Notes under the pieces: model-generated | Seen by the model: only the letters and a program-made list of their open reading frames with translations | What the model was told of the DNA's origin: nothing | The model's database searches: none | Program-made: the position numbers and the translations under genes | In this document: one piece after another, positions 36,178 through 47,108 of the stretch | How the letters are laid out: every line of letters begins with the position of its first letter | Numbering within the stretch: the first letter of the stretch is position 1 | NCBI GenBank assembly: GCA_949318235.1 | Contig: OX439128.1 | Coordinates: 54,328,806 to 54,392,805, forward strand | DNA length: 64,000 nucleotides | Direction of reading: 5' to 3' | Origin: Ecdyonurus torrentis | Lineage: Eukaryota > Arthropoda > Insecta > Ephemeroptera > Heptageniidae

Positions 36178-36410
36178 TAGCGGGTTGCATATCTCGCAGG
36201 ATGATCACAAGTTTGCATGGCGGGCTACCATGGGGCTTTGTGTCATCATATGTGAGTATATAAACATTTCTTCTCATTATCTAACATTGAAGAAGACATC
36301 TTGTAACCCCTAAACCTCTTTAAGTAACAGTAAATTTCAATTTTTGGTATTTATTTATTTAAATGAAAGTATTAAATAACATGAGATGATATAGTTTTTA
36401 AAAGAAAATA

Positions 36411-36726
36411 TTAAAGGCGTAGAACACTTTGAACAAAAAAGTTGCGTAATATCCTAACAAACCTGAAAATCAACGTTAATTTGGCCGAAGTCATTGATTT
36501 CTAATTTATTTCCCATTCACAAAATGCCGCTGCCGGTTACTGACGTCACAGCTCGCCTGGTCCACGTGCAAGTAAACCGGGCGAGTTGTGACGTCAGTGA
36601 CCGGCAGCGGCATTTTGTGAATGGAAAATAAATTAGAAATCAATGACTCCGGCCAAATCAACGTTGATTTTCAGGTTTGTTAGGATATTACACAACTTTT
36701 TTCTTCAAGGTGTTCTTTGCCTTTAA
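36411..36726. mobile_element. Family C foldback MITE, copy 3
   Basis: TTAAAGGCGTAGAACAC to GTGTTCTTTGCCTTTAA, with symmetric ACTGACGTCACAG and GTGACGTCAGTG. It ends 57 bases before ABC exon 6. Confidence 0.9.
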
Positions 36727-36783
36727 CAAAAAAAACATTAAATTCTGTCAATATGTTTAGTTTTAAATTTTTATTTTATTTAG

Positions 36784-36942
36784 ATTGGAATAATGCGGAA
36801 TGGTAAGATATTGGCAGAGAGTTCTCCAGATGAAATGATGCAACAATTTAAATGCAACACTTTAGAACTCGTCTTTCTAAAGCTAAGTCATTCTCAATCG
36901 TCTTTAAAACCAGGGGATAGAGCAGAGTTTTCAAACAGATCG
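36784..36942 (+). CDS. ABCH-type transporter, exon 6 (end of ATPase domain, linker)
   Basis: IGIMRNGKILAESSPDEMM continues with CNTLELVFLKLS. IGxMRxGxxLAExxP is the usual strand after the H-loop in this family, followed by the TLExVFLKL helix. The exon ends with a hydrophilic linker (EFSNRS) at a codon boundary; the donor is TCG|GTGAGT. Confidence 0.93.
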
Positions 36943-37002
36943 GTGAGTAAATCTTTCACTTATATATATATATATATAAAAAAGGTTAACTTATTTTTTT
37001 CT

Positions 37003-37338
37003 AGAATACTAGATTGATAATTACCATACCTTTTATTATCCATGAATTAGACACCATCACCTTGATTTTGTATTTATTTTTATTTATTTAAATTTTTTTT
37101 TGACGGTTATTTCACGTATCTGACGTCACAATGTACTGTCGCCAATCACAGTCACTGCTCTGGTCACGTGATAAATTTAAGCCCCTCCTTCAAGTTCTTT
37201 ACCCCTATCACAACCCCACTGGTACATTGTGACGTCAGATGCGTGAAATAACCGCTAAATAAAAATAAATACAAAATCAATGTGTTGGTGTCTAGTTCAT
37301 AGATAAGGAGGTATGGTAATTATCAATCTAGTATTCTA
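37003..37338. mobile_element. Family M foldback MITE, copy 2
   Basis: AGAATACTAGATTGATAATT to AATTATCAATCTAGTATTCT, with two symmetric CTGACGTCA-type words. Confidence 0.88.
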
Positions 37339-37483
37339 AATGGTAAAAAAGTAAATTGACAAGGGATTTAAGTCATAATTATATATTTTTAATTGTATTA
37401 AAATATATTTCAAAATTTAAAAGTGTTTACTTTAATAAATTCATTTTTATTTTAAAAAAGTAATTGTATTACAAAATAAAATA

Positions 37484-37690
37484 CATATACATACATACAT
37501 ACATACATACATATCATAACGCCATAATCCTTTCGGGGTAGGCCAGGACGAATCCTTTCTAGTAAGAGGGCACACAATGATCTGTGGCTTACCAGACCAC
37601 AGGCTCTATATATATATATACCTTTAATACCACACTCCTCTGGGCTCCTAATACCAGACCTGTACAGCTCGGACCACCAAATCTTACGAC
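37484..37690 (-). mobile_element. 3' remnant of an RTE-like LINE or SINE with an ATGT tail
   Basis: On the minus strand, sequence including CCTACCCCGAAAGGATTATG and GGCGTTATGAT ends in repeated ATGT. This type of end is known from RTE-clade elements and their SINEs in insects. A small TA run interrupts the body. Confidence 0.45.
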
Positions 37691-37794
37691 AAAATATAAA
37701 ATTACTATTATTTATCATCTATTTTAAAAAAAAAAACTATATTATATTTAAATATAAAGATAATATAAATAAAGACAATTTTTAAATGTTTCAG

Positions 37795-37845
37795 AAGGAC
37801 TTATCAAACACGCCAAATAAAACTGCTGAACAGACAGAACCACAG
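37795..37845 (+). CDS. ABCH-type transporter, exon 7 (linker)
   Basis: A 17-codon exon, KDLSNTPNKTAEQTEPQ, with acceptor GTTTCAG and donor CAG|GTAAAA. Both ends are phase 0, so it could be skipped without breaking the frame. It encodes a polar linker between the ATPase and membrane domains. Confidence 0.75.
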
Positions 37846-37858
37846 GTAAAAGTTTACA

Positions 37859-38179
37859 TAAGCTCTCGTTCTATAAACTACACACAAAATGTAGCCAGTG
37901 CTCAGAACTTTTTCCTTGAGTGCGTTTGTTTATGTACTCAAAATGCGGAAAAGGAAGTGGCCGGAAAAGGAAACCACGTGACGGTAAAAGTGGGAGAAAA
38001 CTTGGTACCAGCAGCCAGCTAACATTGAGCTACCTCCCACTTTTACCATCACGTGGTTTCCACTTCCGGCCACTTCCTTTTCTGCATTTTGAGTAAACAT
38101 ATATAAGAAATCATTAGCAAAGAAAAAAGTTCCTGAAACTGGCTCAATTTTGTGTGTACTTTATAGAACGAACTATAAA
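37859..38179. mobile_element. Foldback element N
   Basis: The ends AGCTCTCGTTCTATAAA and TTTATAGAACGAACT and the inner arms (CCACTTTTAC, CACGTG, GGCCACTTCC) form a near-perfect hairpin of about 320 bp. It starts about 13 bases after the exon-7 donor. The ends resemble those of family A (AGCTCGTTCTGTAAA). Confidence 0.85.
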
Positions 38180-38277
38180 AAAAATAACTATAAGTTAAAG
38201 CACCTAAGGTAGTCAAAAGTATAGTGCTTTACTCACAATTTATTTTTAATGTTCTGTTTTGTTTGTTTTTATTGTAG

Positions 38278-38390
38278 CTGCAGCAGAACCGAACATTGCC
38301 GAAGTCTAGATGTGTTAGACAAGCTACAAGTTGTAATAAAATACATGCAATTATGCAACATAATATTGTGAGATATTTTAACAATACGAT
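38278..38390 (+). CDS. ABCH-type transporter, exon 8 (linker to the first membrane helix)
   Basis: LQQNRTLPKSRCVRQATSC is followed by HAIMQHNIVRYFNNT. The pattern up to RYFNN corresponds to the stretch just before the first transmembrane helix in ABCH proteins. The acceptor is ATTGTAG and the donor GAT|GTAAGT. It ends two bases into an Ile codon. Confidence 0.85.
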
Positions 38391-38396
38391 GTAAGT

Positions 38397-39116
38397 TTAA
38401 AGCCTCGTTCACAATGGACTTTTTCTAAGTTTTCTTAAGTGAAAATGCTAATTTTTTCCACTTCACAACGATCGGTGTTCACAATGAAACTATTGTTGCA
38501 CTTAAAAATTTTCTTAATTGGTTTCACTTAACATTTTTTTTTCTTAATTTTTCTTAAGTAGCTAATTAGAAGAATTATTTGAATTTACGTAAGAATCTAA
38601 CGCTTGTTGATTCTTACGTAAATTAAAATAATTATTCTAATTAGCTACTTAAAGGCATAGACAACATGGAAACATAAACATTTACATCACAAAACACTTA
38701 ATGGGGCTTACATAAATAACGTTGGTTGGTTTCAAAGCCCAACTGTAGCGCCGTAGCAGTGATCAGAAAATTTCAATTTATGCAACCCGCACAACATTTT
38801 CATACTAATTTTTGCCTGTTTATGACGTCATATACAGGAAATTTGCATAATTTAAATTTTTTCAAACTCTTTTGTGGGGCCACATTTACGTTCTGGTAAA
38901 AATTATCATCAGTTTTGTAGATCCCATTTTGTGTTTATAGAACACGTTGTTTCATGTTTTCTATGCCTTTAAGAAAAATTAGGAAAAAAAATTATTAAGT
39001 GAAAGTTCTACGTAAAAAATTAAGAAAAAAATTTCTTAAGTGGAAATCAAATTTTTTTCTTAATTTTAAAAAATTAGCGTTTTCACTTAAGAAAATTCCA
39101 TTGTGAACGAGGCTTA
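38397..39116. mobile_element. Foldback element O with a nested family B MITE
   Basis: The arms AAGCCTCGTTCACAATGG and CCATTGTGAACGAGGCTT are perfect inverses. The inner parts are rich in TTTCTTAAGT. It starts about 6 bases after the exon-8 donor. A TTAA-flanked B element lies at 38649-38972. Confidence 0.85.
38649..38972 (-). mobile_element. Family B MITE nested in foldback O
   Basis: TTAAAGGCATAGACAAC to CTATGCCTTTAA, with TATGACGTCATA. Confidence 0.85.
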
Positions 39117-39406
39117 AAATAAACATATTCTAGGAAACGCAAGAATTTTTTTTTGAGAAAGAATAAATATTTAAATTTTGTACCGTGCACGTATTCAAAA
39201 CCCGAAATTGACCAAAATTAGTTCTTTTTGCTTATTTCGGCTTTTGAATACGAAAATTTGATCAACACTAGTTTTGAGCATTTTGCAAATAGCAAAACAC
39301 GATGAAAAAGTTTTGGTCTTTGAATATTGACCAGAACTATAGTTGTGGTCAAAATAGAAAAATCAATATCCCAAAAAAAACAGTTTTAAACTTAATTATT
39401 CACTTT

Positions 39407-39410
<4 letters not shown>

Positions 39411-39498
<88 letters not shown>
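39411..39498. repeat. GA dinucleotide microsatellite
   Basis: About 43 units of GA. Confidence 0.98.
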
Positions 39499-39499
<1 letters not shown>

Positions 39500-39744
39500 A
39501 AAATTAGTTAAAATACTTATTTTAATCTACAATAAGAGTATTATACTATTACTACTTTCCCTCTTTCCCATTAGTTCAAAGTTCAAGTCCACCTTACTTT
39601 ATCCAGTGATAACGATTTATTTTAAAGTATTTCTTACATCTATTCAAAAACAGCTGTTAAGTCAATAAGGCACACTTGTTTCTTTTAGGGTTAATGGCTT
39701 AATATTTATTTTACTTTAATAATTTTTTTTATGAAATTTAAAAT

Positions 39745-40540
39745 GAGGAAGGTGAATTCTTTTTAACCGCCAACTTTTTATGACATTTTAAAAAAGAGCG
39801 TCAAAAAAATTAAAGGCGTTATTTTTTCTTTAAACGATTGAAGCATGAGAAGTATTTTTAATTAATTTTTGAAAATCAACCTAAAAAGCCTGTGACGTCA
39901 TCAATCGGGCATTTATTTCGGAAAGTATTGACCGTAGAAGGTTCAGTAGCCAGTTTTTTGACATCCTGAGGATGATCTGATTTCATTAAACTGGTTACTG
40001 AACCTCGAACGATTAGTATTTGCCGAGAAAAAAAAAGTGAACTGATGACGTCACAAGCTTTCTAGACAAATTTTTACAAATTAAAAAACAATACTTCGTA
40101 TGCTCCAATAATTAAGGCATAGACAACATGAAACCATTTGCATTTACATAACAAAACACTAGATGGGACTTACATAAATAACATTAATTGGTCTCAAAAC
40201 CTAACTGTAGCGCCGTAGCAGTGATCAGAAAATTTCAATTTATGCAACCCGTACAACATTATTATACTAGTTTTTGCCTGTTTATGACGTCATAAACAGA
40301 AATAATCACGCAAAATTGCATACTTTACATTTTTTTTCAAGCTCTCTTGTGGGGCTACATTAACATTCTGGTAAAAAATATCATCAGTTTTGTAGATCAC
40401 ATTTCGTATTTAGAACATGTTGTTTCAATGTTTTCTATGCCTTTATTGTCGTAAGAAAAAAATAGCACCTCAAGACTTTTTAAAATCTTTCCAAAAATAT
40501 CATAAACTCAACAAAAATATTTGAATTCACCTTCCTTATT
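39745..40540. mobile_element. Large foldback element S with a nested family B MITE
   Basis: The outer arms AGGAAGGTGAATTC and GAATTCACCTTCCT are inverted. Inner inverted parts include GGTTCAGTAGCCAGTTT/AAACTGGTTACTGAACC and two TGACGTCA words. A B element (40112-40446) sits in the right half. It ends about 51 bases before ABC exon 9. Confidence 0.75.
40112..40446 (-). mobile_element. Family B MITE nested in foldback S
   Basis: TTAAGGCATAGACAAC to CTATGCCTTTAT, with TATGACGTCATA. Confidence 0.85.
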
Positions 40541-40591
40541 TTAATGAAAATAAATATTTTGCCTAAAACCTCCAAAAACTTTCTATTTCAG

Positions 40592-40796
40592 ATTTCTTAG
40601 CTGCTTGGTATTGTTCCCAATTATACAGATGTCCTTGTTTTTCCTTGCAATTGGCCACTTTCCCAAGCCTCTGGTTTTAGTGGTGGTTAATGAAGAAACG
40701 TCGTGTGATTTCTCTGTGATACCAAACTGTAGTATTGCGACTTTAAGCTGCAGTTTTCTAACAACATATGCCTCGATGTCGGACAATATTATACTG
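40592..40796 (+). CDS. ABCH-type transporter, exon 9 (first membrane helix and ectodomain start)
   Basis: IFLSCLVLFPIIQMSLFFLA forms a hydrophobic helix (residues about 326-347), then IGHFPKPLVLVVVNEET and a cysteine-containing loop (CDFSVIPNCS, LSCSFL). LxxxVVNEE after the first helix is a recurring ABCH pattern. The acceptor is ATTTCAG and the donor CTG|GTAACT. It ends at a codon boundary. Confidence 0.92.
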
Positions 40797-40803
40797 GTAA
40801 CTA

Positions 40804-41058
40804 ACTGTATACTAGAGAACTTTAACAGAGAAGTGACATCCCAGTAAGTTACACAGACCCGCAACACGTATTCTTTAAAATTGGCAACGCTGCAGATAAA
40901 ATTACTAAGCGTGTTCTCTCATTGGCACCTTGATTTGGCCACTTCTGGCCTCTGATTGGTGCTTCAAAACACAACGTTGCCAAGTCAAAATTGTTGAGTG
41001 TTGTAGTCTGGCTTAAACATAGGGATGTCACTTCTCTGGTAAAGTTCTCTACTGTATA
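40804..41058. mobile_element. Foldback element W directly after the ABC exon-9 donor
   Basis: The arms ACTGTATACTAGAGAACTTT and AAGTTCTCTACTGTATACT, plus AGAAGTGACATCC/GGATGTCACTTCT, enclose a diverged middle. It begins about 7 bases after the splice donor. Confidence 0.8.
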
Positions 41059-41091
41059 CTACACCATTTACATGCTTATATTTAGAGAGCG

Positions 41092-41616
41092 CAGAAATAG
41101 GTGAGTTTTCCCCCAAAATTGTTAACTATATAGGTGTGTTTTTTTGGGGCAAAATAGGTGGTAATATAGGTGATTTTTAAGAAATAGTTGATTTAATAGT
41201 TGATTTTTATTTTATTATATTTTCATGAAAAACAACAATTTCAACATTTTTCGCCTATTTTTTTTGTCCTATTTTTAATATTTTTTCATGATTTGTTGGA
41301 AACTTGTAAATTTCTAAGAAAATTAAAAAAATAAAATAAAAAGTTTTTTTTCTTTCAAATGTTTTTTTTTTTTTAATTTTTTTCAAATTTCCTTAGAAAT
41401 GTACACGTTTTTAACAAATTATGAAAAAAATATGAAAATAGTTGACAAATAGGTGAAAAATGTTGAAATAGTTGTTTTCATGAAATAGGTGAAAATAGTT
41501 GATTTTTAGATGGGGTCAAAAGGTCACAATTTAATGGATCGATGGAAATCTGCTTAAATAATTAAAATAGCACCCGAAACACAAATAGTTGAAAAAATTA
41601 TTTCTGCGCTCTCTAA
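41092..41616. mobile_element. Foldback element X
   Basis: The ends TTAGAGAGCGCAGAAAT and ATTTCTGCGCTCTCTAA flank an AT-rich body with many ATAGGTG and TAGTTGA words. A related end may lie at about 42571. Confidence 0.75.
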
Positions 41617-41680
41617 TTATATTTATTTATTTACATACATGGAGAACATAAATTTAATAAATTATTTAGATACATATAAG

Positions 41681-42340
41681 TAAGGACCAGATCTCCAGTT
41701 TGTTCAGGTTTTGAAATATGCAGGCTATAGGTCACATCTAAGTTCAGATGTTCACGAATCATCAAGTTTATTTATTTATTTTGTTATTTGTTATTTATTT
41801 ATTTATTTATTGCCAAAAATGCAAAAAAGTTTGGACTGAAAAAAACTATTTTTGAATTTTGTAAACTTAGGCAGTTATTTTAAGTTTTTGTCAGTTTTTA
41901 CCAGTTTTTGGAAACTGAAAATAGACTTTTACCATACAAAAACTTAAAATTACGTGTTAAAAATAATAATAATAATAAAAAAGGTGTAATTTTTGAAATA
42001 ATTATTTTTAATGCATATCTCAAAACTATGTGACATCATCTGAACATCATTAACAAAAAATTATTAAAAAGAAATTCAAAAATACAAGAACAGCTCTCAT
42101 TGATGCAATAGGCTGGCAAAGTGTATCAGATAATAATTTAACCCATTTTTATTATTAATTATTTAATTTTTCAATAAAAAATATAAATTTTATCCTTCTT
42201 TATTGACAATTTTTTGTTTCTCAGTAAAAATTATCAAAACTGAATGTCACTGATTTTGCAAACTGATTATGCAAAAAAAAAAACTGAACTGAATTCAGCA
42301 CTGAAAATGCACATTTTCAAAACTGAAAATCCGGTCCCTA
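41681..42340. mobile_element. hAT-like element family H, copy 1, inserted into repeat Y
   Basis: The ends are TAAGGACCAGATCTCC and GGAAAATCC-like sequence ending CCGGTCCCTA; TAGGGACCGGAT is a typical hAT terminus. Flanking octamers CATATAAG and CATATCAA match at six of eight positions. Repeat Y at 19003-19245 shows the uninterrupted sequence ACATATCAATAACTC. Confidence 0.82.
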
Positions 42341-42530
42341 CATATCAATAACTCTTTAGTACTAAACAATAACTATCTTGCAAAAAGTTTAAAGAGTAAT
42401 TTGTTAGTATATAAACGTAATTTTTTTAGCGGTAAATAGTTAACTCTTTAGATTCTAAAAAGTTTAGTATGTATCTAAAGAATTTATTTTGAAAAAAGTC
42501 TAATTATGAACTATTTAGATCATTTTTTCC

Positions 42531-43012
42531 TTGTGGATAAATCCGTGGCAGTACAGCCTAGGATATAGGTAGAGAGCGACAAAATAGTCGATCATTTTGA
42601 CAAATTAGTTGAATATAAAGTCGATGATTTTTGGTGCAAATAGTCGATAAATATAGTCGATTTTATACAAAAAAGTCGAAGTAATTTCAATATTTATCAA
42701 CAGGAATAATTATTTAAAAAATCGTTGATTATATTAGTAAAAAAATTACCCATATATTTTTGTATTGCAAGGGCTCTTTTTAATGTAATTTCTGCGTGTG
42801 CTATATTATTATTATTATTATATCTGCAGTCTCCGCCTTAAATAAATAAATGTCTTAATTCATAAAAAGCACAAAAAATACAATTTTTGAAAGGTTAAGG
42901 CTGATTAAGGCTGACAAAATATCTGGTCCACTACACGCTTACACCTAAATCAAATCCAACAGAAAATATCAATCAAAATTTTATTATTTTTTAAAATTTA
43001 AATTTATTCATA
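42531..43012. other. ABC intron, AT-rich, unassigned
   Basis: It contains AGAGAGCGACAAAATAGTCG followed by repeated AGTCGAT words, perhaps a diverged element X relative. No exon is visible. Confidence 0.35.
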
Positions 43013-43328
43013 AGCTTGTTCTGTAAAGTAAAGTGAATCTCAACAACAGTGATTGGCTGACCAACAAAATACGACACATTCATTGGTTGATCTTGTTTTT
43101 TTGAGCTAACAAAATTGACAAAAATTGAGTCACATGAATAGCATGGAACTTTTTTGTGTGGAGTTTCTTTCATTGTTATCAAGTTCAAAGTTCTAAACGA
43201 AGAAATAACAATGATCGACCATATGTATAAACGTAGTAAACAGGTAACGAAGTCATAATCAGCTGTTATAACAAAGGAACATAGCGACACAAAAGTTGAG
43301 CCGGAAGTCTGACTTTGCAGAACGAGCT
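43013..43328 (+). mobile_element. Family A MITE, full copy
   Basis: AGCTTGTTCTGTAAAGT to ACTTTGCAGAACGAGCT, 316 bp, flanked by TA. Confidence 0.88.
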
Positions 43329-43484
43329 TATATTAATTATAAAACAAATTATGGCACAACTATTCTGGCTAAGTGTATATGGCTGATTTAATACAATTAA
43401 ACTTGGAGAATGCAAAAGTGCTAAAAGCATAAATAAAAAGGAATTGAAAGTGTTTGGCTTTGATTTTAAACCCTGTTATAGGTT

Positions 43485-43735
43485 AGCAATACATAGGCCA
43501 GCATAGGAAAAACATCATTTTTATATTTTTAATAGCAAAAGAAGCTTCAAAGCTCAATCAAAGCCTTATTTCGAGCTTCTAATAAGCTCGAAGAATATGA
43601 GAAAATTTTGTTCAGTTAAAATAAACTCTTTTTATGTTAAAAATTAGTAGAAATGATGTTTCCCCTATGCTGGACAATGTATTAGGCACCACAAACATGG
43701 CGACAAAGCGCACGGATGTGCAAATGGTCTATATA
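43485..43735. mobile_element. Diverged family D-like sequence
   Basis: CAGCATAGGAAAAACATC and CCTATGCTGGACAATGT with ATGAGAAAATT words resemble family D, but the ends are lost. Confidence 0.5.
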
Positions 43736-43737
43736 AG

Positions 43738-43860
43738 CAGGAAACTGTCATTGAAAAGGAATTCAGTTCGACCGGGACCAGAACCCGGATATTTGGTTTT
43801 GCAGACCCCTGTGTTACCATTTACGCTACCGAGACTCCTTTCCCTTTAACATTAATAACT
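43738..43860 (-). mobile_element. tRNA-like foldback relative, copy 2
   Basis: The left end AGGAAACTGTCATTGAAAAGG matches the ends of the element at 33898. On the minus strand it holds GTCTCGGTAGCGTAAATGG (A-box-like) and CCGGGTTCTGGTCCCGG (B-box-like T arm). Confidence 0.6.
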
Positions 43861-43873
43861 AGCTGCTCATATA

Positions 43874-44165
43874 CACTCTAAAAACTGGTGCATTACTTTA
43901 GTTACAAATACTAACATATTTAAGATATACACTTTTAAGTTATTATGAGTACCTAAAATAATGCATTTTAGCAAATTATTAAAAAAATAGCTAATTTAAC
44001 TTAAAATAGCTTGAAAAATCTTTAAAAAAACTTAAAACAACTAAAATTAGCTATTTTTAATAACTTGCTAAAATGCATTATTTTAGCTACTCATAATAAC
44101 TTAAAAGTGTATATCTTAAAAAAGTTAGTATTCTTAACTAAAGTAATGCACCAGTTTTTAGAGTG
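43874..44165. mobile_element. Family G foldback MITE, copy 3
   Basis: CACTCTAAAAACTGGTGCAT to ATGCACCAGTTTTTAGAGTG. This is the best preserved G copy. Confidence 0.9.
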
Positions 44166-44309
44166 TATAATCAGCTGTCCCGCCAAAGTAGGCACGTGCA
44201 TGGCAAGAAGCCAAAATTCCGGAAACTTCCTAATATATAAAAGTATTACTTTTTTTTTATTATTATCAAGAATGTATTATAACATTTTTTAAATTTTCTT
44301 CTTTTAAAG

Positions 44310-44487
44310 CTAGCAATGAATGATACAAAAAGTGCCTTGAGTACAGTGAGGTCTGGACAAGCATTTGGTGTTTTACATTTTGGTAGCAACTTCAGTAAAG
44401 CTCTGGCGGAGAGATATGAGAAAGGAATTCACACCAATGATTTAACATTGCAACAAATGCAGATTGAAGTACAGATGGACATGTCAG
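44310..44487 (+). CDS. ABCH-type transporter, exon 10 (ectodomain)
   Basis: In phase 0 after TTTAAAG it encodes LAMNDTKSALSTVRSGQAFG, then VLHFGSNFSKALAERYEKG and MQIEVQMDMS. SGxxxGVLHFxSNF is strongly conserved in ABCH-type transporters. The acceptor AAAG is weak but is the only one that keeps phase; CTAG four bases later would not. The donor is CAG|GTATAT. It ends one base into an Asp codon. Confidence 0.9.
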
Positions 44488-44515
44488 GTATATTACTTAC
44501 ACAATTTAGAAAATA

Positions 44516-44830
44516 TTAAAGGCATAGAACACCTTGAACAAAAAAGTTGCGTAATATCCTAAAAAACCTGAAAATCAACGTTGATTTGGCCGGAGTTATT
44601 GATTTCTAATTCATTTTACATTCTCAAAATGCCGCTGCCGGTCACTGACGTCACACTCGCCTGGTCCACGCGCAAGTAAACCGGGCGAGCTGTGACGTCA
44701 GTGACCGGCAGTGGCATTTTGTGAATGTAAAATAAATTAGAAATCAATAACTGCGGCCAAATCAACGTTGATTTTCAGGTTTGTTAGGATATTACGCAAC
44801 TTTTTTATTCAAGGTGTTCTATGCCTTTAA
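44516..44830. mobile_element. Family C foldback MITE, copy 4
   Basis: TTAAAGGCATAGAACACC to GGTGTTCTATGCCTTTAA. It begins 28 bases after the exon-10 donor. Confidence 0.9.
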
Positions 44831-44872
44831 TAGAAAATAAATTTTAACTTACATACATATAGAAAGTTAATC

Positions 44873-45205
44873 TTAAAAGCATATACCAGAGAAAAACATA
44901 AGCATTTAAATAGCAAAACTCATGATGGGATTTACATAGAAAACTGTACTTTGTCTCAAAACCACAGTAGCCCCGTAAAAATGATCAGAAAATTCCATTT
45001 ATGCTAATGCTAGTATTAATACTAATTTTTGCATGTTGTTGACGTCATAAACATGAATTTTCAAGCAAATGGCATACTTTACAGTTTCTTTCACACTCTC
45101 TTGTGGGGTGCGACATTGACATCCTGGTAAAAATTATATCATCGGGTTTTTCAATCCCAAATTTGTGTTTAATGATTAAAAAGTCATTATTTTTTATTCC
45201 ATTAA
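44873..45205 (-). mobile_element. Family B MITE, diverged
   Basis: TTAAAAGCATATACCAG to TTATTCCATTAA, with GTTGACGTCATA. Its right TTAA is the left TTAA of the next E element. Confidence 0.75.
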
Positions 45206-45545
45206 GGGTTGTCTTTAGTTGGCTTGTATCTCAAAATCTAAAAAGAAAATTTCGTAATGTTTTGATCCCACCCCAAACTTAATGATAACAGCTACCCATG
45301 ATAAAAATTTCAGTACCCGTGACCACCAGATAAGAGAGAAAATAATTTTTGAAATTTACTAAAATTAACAAGGCCTCTTATGGGACTAAAACTTCAAAAA
45401 AGCATAATACAAATTCTAGCATGGTGACACCCCAAAATTTTTACATTTTTGAAGTTGCCTTAACCTATCATCATGCAAAATTTCAGATTTTTCCTTCTTA
45501 ACGACTTTTTAGTCAAATCCCGTAGTAGCTGATTTCCCGCCTTAA
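45202..45545 (+). mobile_element. Family E MITE, copy 4
   Basis: TTAAGGGTTGTC to TTCCCGCCTTAA. It ends about 51 bases before ABC exon 11. Confidence 0.85.
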
Positions 45546-45596
45546 TAAATTTCCTTGCAAAGTAATCTGTTTTTAATTATTAATATTTATTTTCAG

Positions 45597-45715
45597 ATTG
45601 TCCAGTGGCAATTTTCTTAAAAAAAGCTTTAATTGATAGCTTCATACAATTAAGTAACGACTTGATGGAAAACTGTGGCATCAAAAAACGTGGAGATATG
45701 CAAAAACCATTGAAG
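45597..45715 (+). CDS. ABCH-type transporter, exon 11 (ectodomain)
   Basis: DCPVAIFLKKALIDSFIQLS then DLMENCGIKKRGDMQKPLK. The segment corresponds to the amphipathic region before the large membrane part in ABCH proteins. The acceptor is TTTTCAG and the donor AAG|GTAATA. It ends at a codon boundary. Confidence 0.9.
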
Positions 45716-45750
45716 GTAATAATTAAACACTGTATATTATGCAAATTAAT

Positions 45751-46284
45751 TATAGCAGTAAATTTAAACCAGTTCGAGCATCCACCTGGGCAAAATCTTT
45801 GGGTGCTTTTTTTTTTTTTTTTTTTTGAAAATGGTCAACACGGGATTTGAGCTTGTAGCTCGAAAACGAGCTATTTGGAGTTAAACTCGAAAAAAAACTC
45901 ATTAAAAAAAAAATAATATTTTGAAAATAAATCGAACTAAATCACACTTTTTGAAGAAAGCAAAGAAAAAAGTTTCTAATTTTGGTTTTAAATGGTGTTC
46001 TTAATATACTGTCATGCAAAATAATCTGTTTAAAATATTATTAAAAATAAATATATTTTTTACTTTTATCTTTCGAAAACCGTTTTTTCACAATGAAATT
46101 TAAGCTTTTTTCTTCAATGGCCCAAAAGCTCGTTTTCAAACTTCGGTTTGAATATCGTGCTTTCTGAATTTTAACTCGTTTTTCGAGTTTAAGACCGATT
46201 TCAAGCTAAAACCGGGTTTCAGATTAAACCAGGCTATCAATTTTCAACCTGGGCTAAAAAAATGTCAAGTTTTTTACAGTTCTA
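45751..46284 (+). mobile_element. hAT-like MITE family F, copy 3
   Basis: The ends TATAGCAGTAAA and TTTTTTACAGTTCTA are diverged. The flanking octamers AAATTAAT and AAATTAAA match at seven of eight. This is the oldest of the F copies here. Confidence 0.85.
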
Positions 46285-46310
46285 AAATTAAATCCTGCTT
46301 ACTATATATA

Positions 46311-46313
<3 letters not shown>

Positions 46314-46365
<52 letters not shown>

Positions 46366-46384
46366 TGTGTGTGTGTATATATAT
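46314..46384. repeat. TG dinucleotide microsatellite
   Basis: About 30 units of TG with one GAGT interruption, followed by a short TA run. Confidence 0.97.
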
Positions 46385-46494
46385 ATTTCACTTTTGAATT
46401 TTTTCACATTTATTTCTCTTGCCTTCCGTTCTTTTATTGTTGTATTATTTTGTAGTTAAATAATTTTAAGAGTATTTAAATCATATGATTTCAG

Positions 46495-46565
46495 TTTATG
46501 AAACCAATTTATGGGTCGACAAATCTAAATTTTACAACGCACTTTTTTCCCGGAGTACTGATATC
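46495..46565 (+). CDS. ABCH-type transporter, exon 12 (entry of the second membrane helix)
   Basis: FMKPIYGSTNLNFTTHFFPG then VLI. PVYGS-x-N-FT-F-PG is a landmark just before the second helix in ABCH transporters. The acceptor is GATTTCAG and the donor ATC|GTAACT. It ends two bases into a Ser codon that the next exon completes. Confidence 0.92.
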
Positions 46566-46733
46566 GTAACTATCGTAATCTGCAAAATTATCTGATAATC
46601 ACAATTTATTGTTTTTTAAATATAATTTCTGGAGAAATGTGAAAAATAAACAAAAAGAGCGGCATTTATGAAATCATTTATCAACTGTGGTATGTGAATT
46701 TTTTTTTATGCTGGAATTTTTTCTAGTGCTGCA

Positions 46734-47035
46734 TATAGGGTGTATGCATTCACGTTAAAGTTGACGCCATATTGGATAACTCAATAACATGGGTGACATA
46801 GGAAAAAAATCATTTTGCCAGTTTAAAACCACTATGCAATATTTTTTGAGAGCATTGATGTTGTAAATATGTTGAATTAGTATCTCAAGTATGTGAGAAA
46901 AATAACAAAGAAATATCCAATTTCCCAAAGAAAATTGGCTTACATAAAGTTTGTCCTATGCTGAGCAATGTTATTTACTACTCCAGTATGGCCTTCAAGC
47001 GCAATAAATATGACGTCATCCGCATACACCCTATA
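46734..47035 (+). mobile_element. Family D MITE
   Basis: TATAGGGTGTATGCATT to ATGACGTCATCCGCATACACCCTATA, well preserved. Confidence 0.88.
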
Positions 47036-47108
47036 TATAAAGACCAGTTTAACTTTATAGCGCTCTCACTTTTTAACGACAAGACGATCATGCCAATGTC
47101 TGCTTCCC

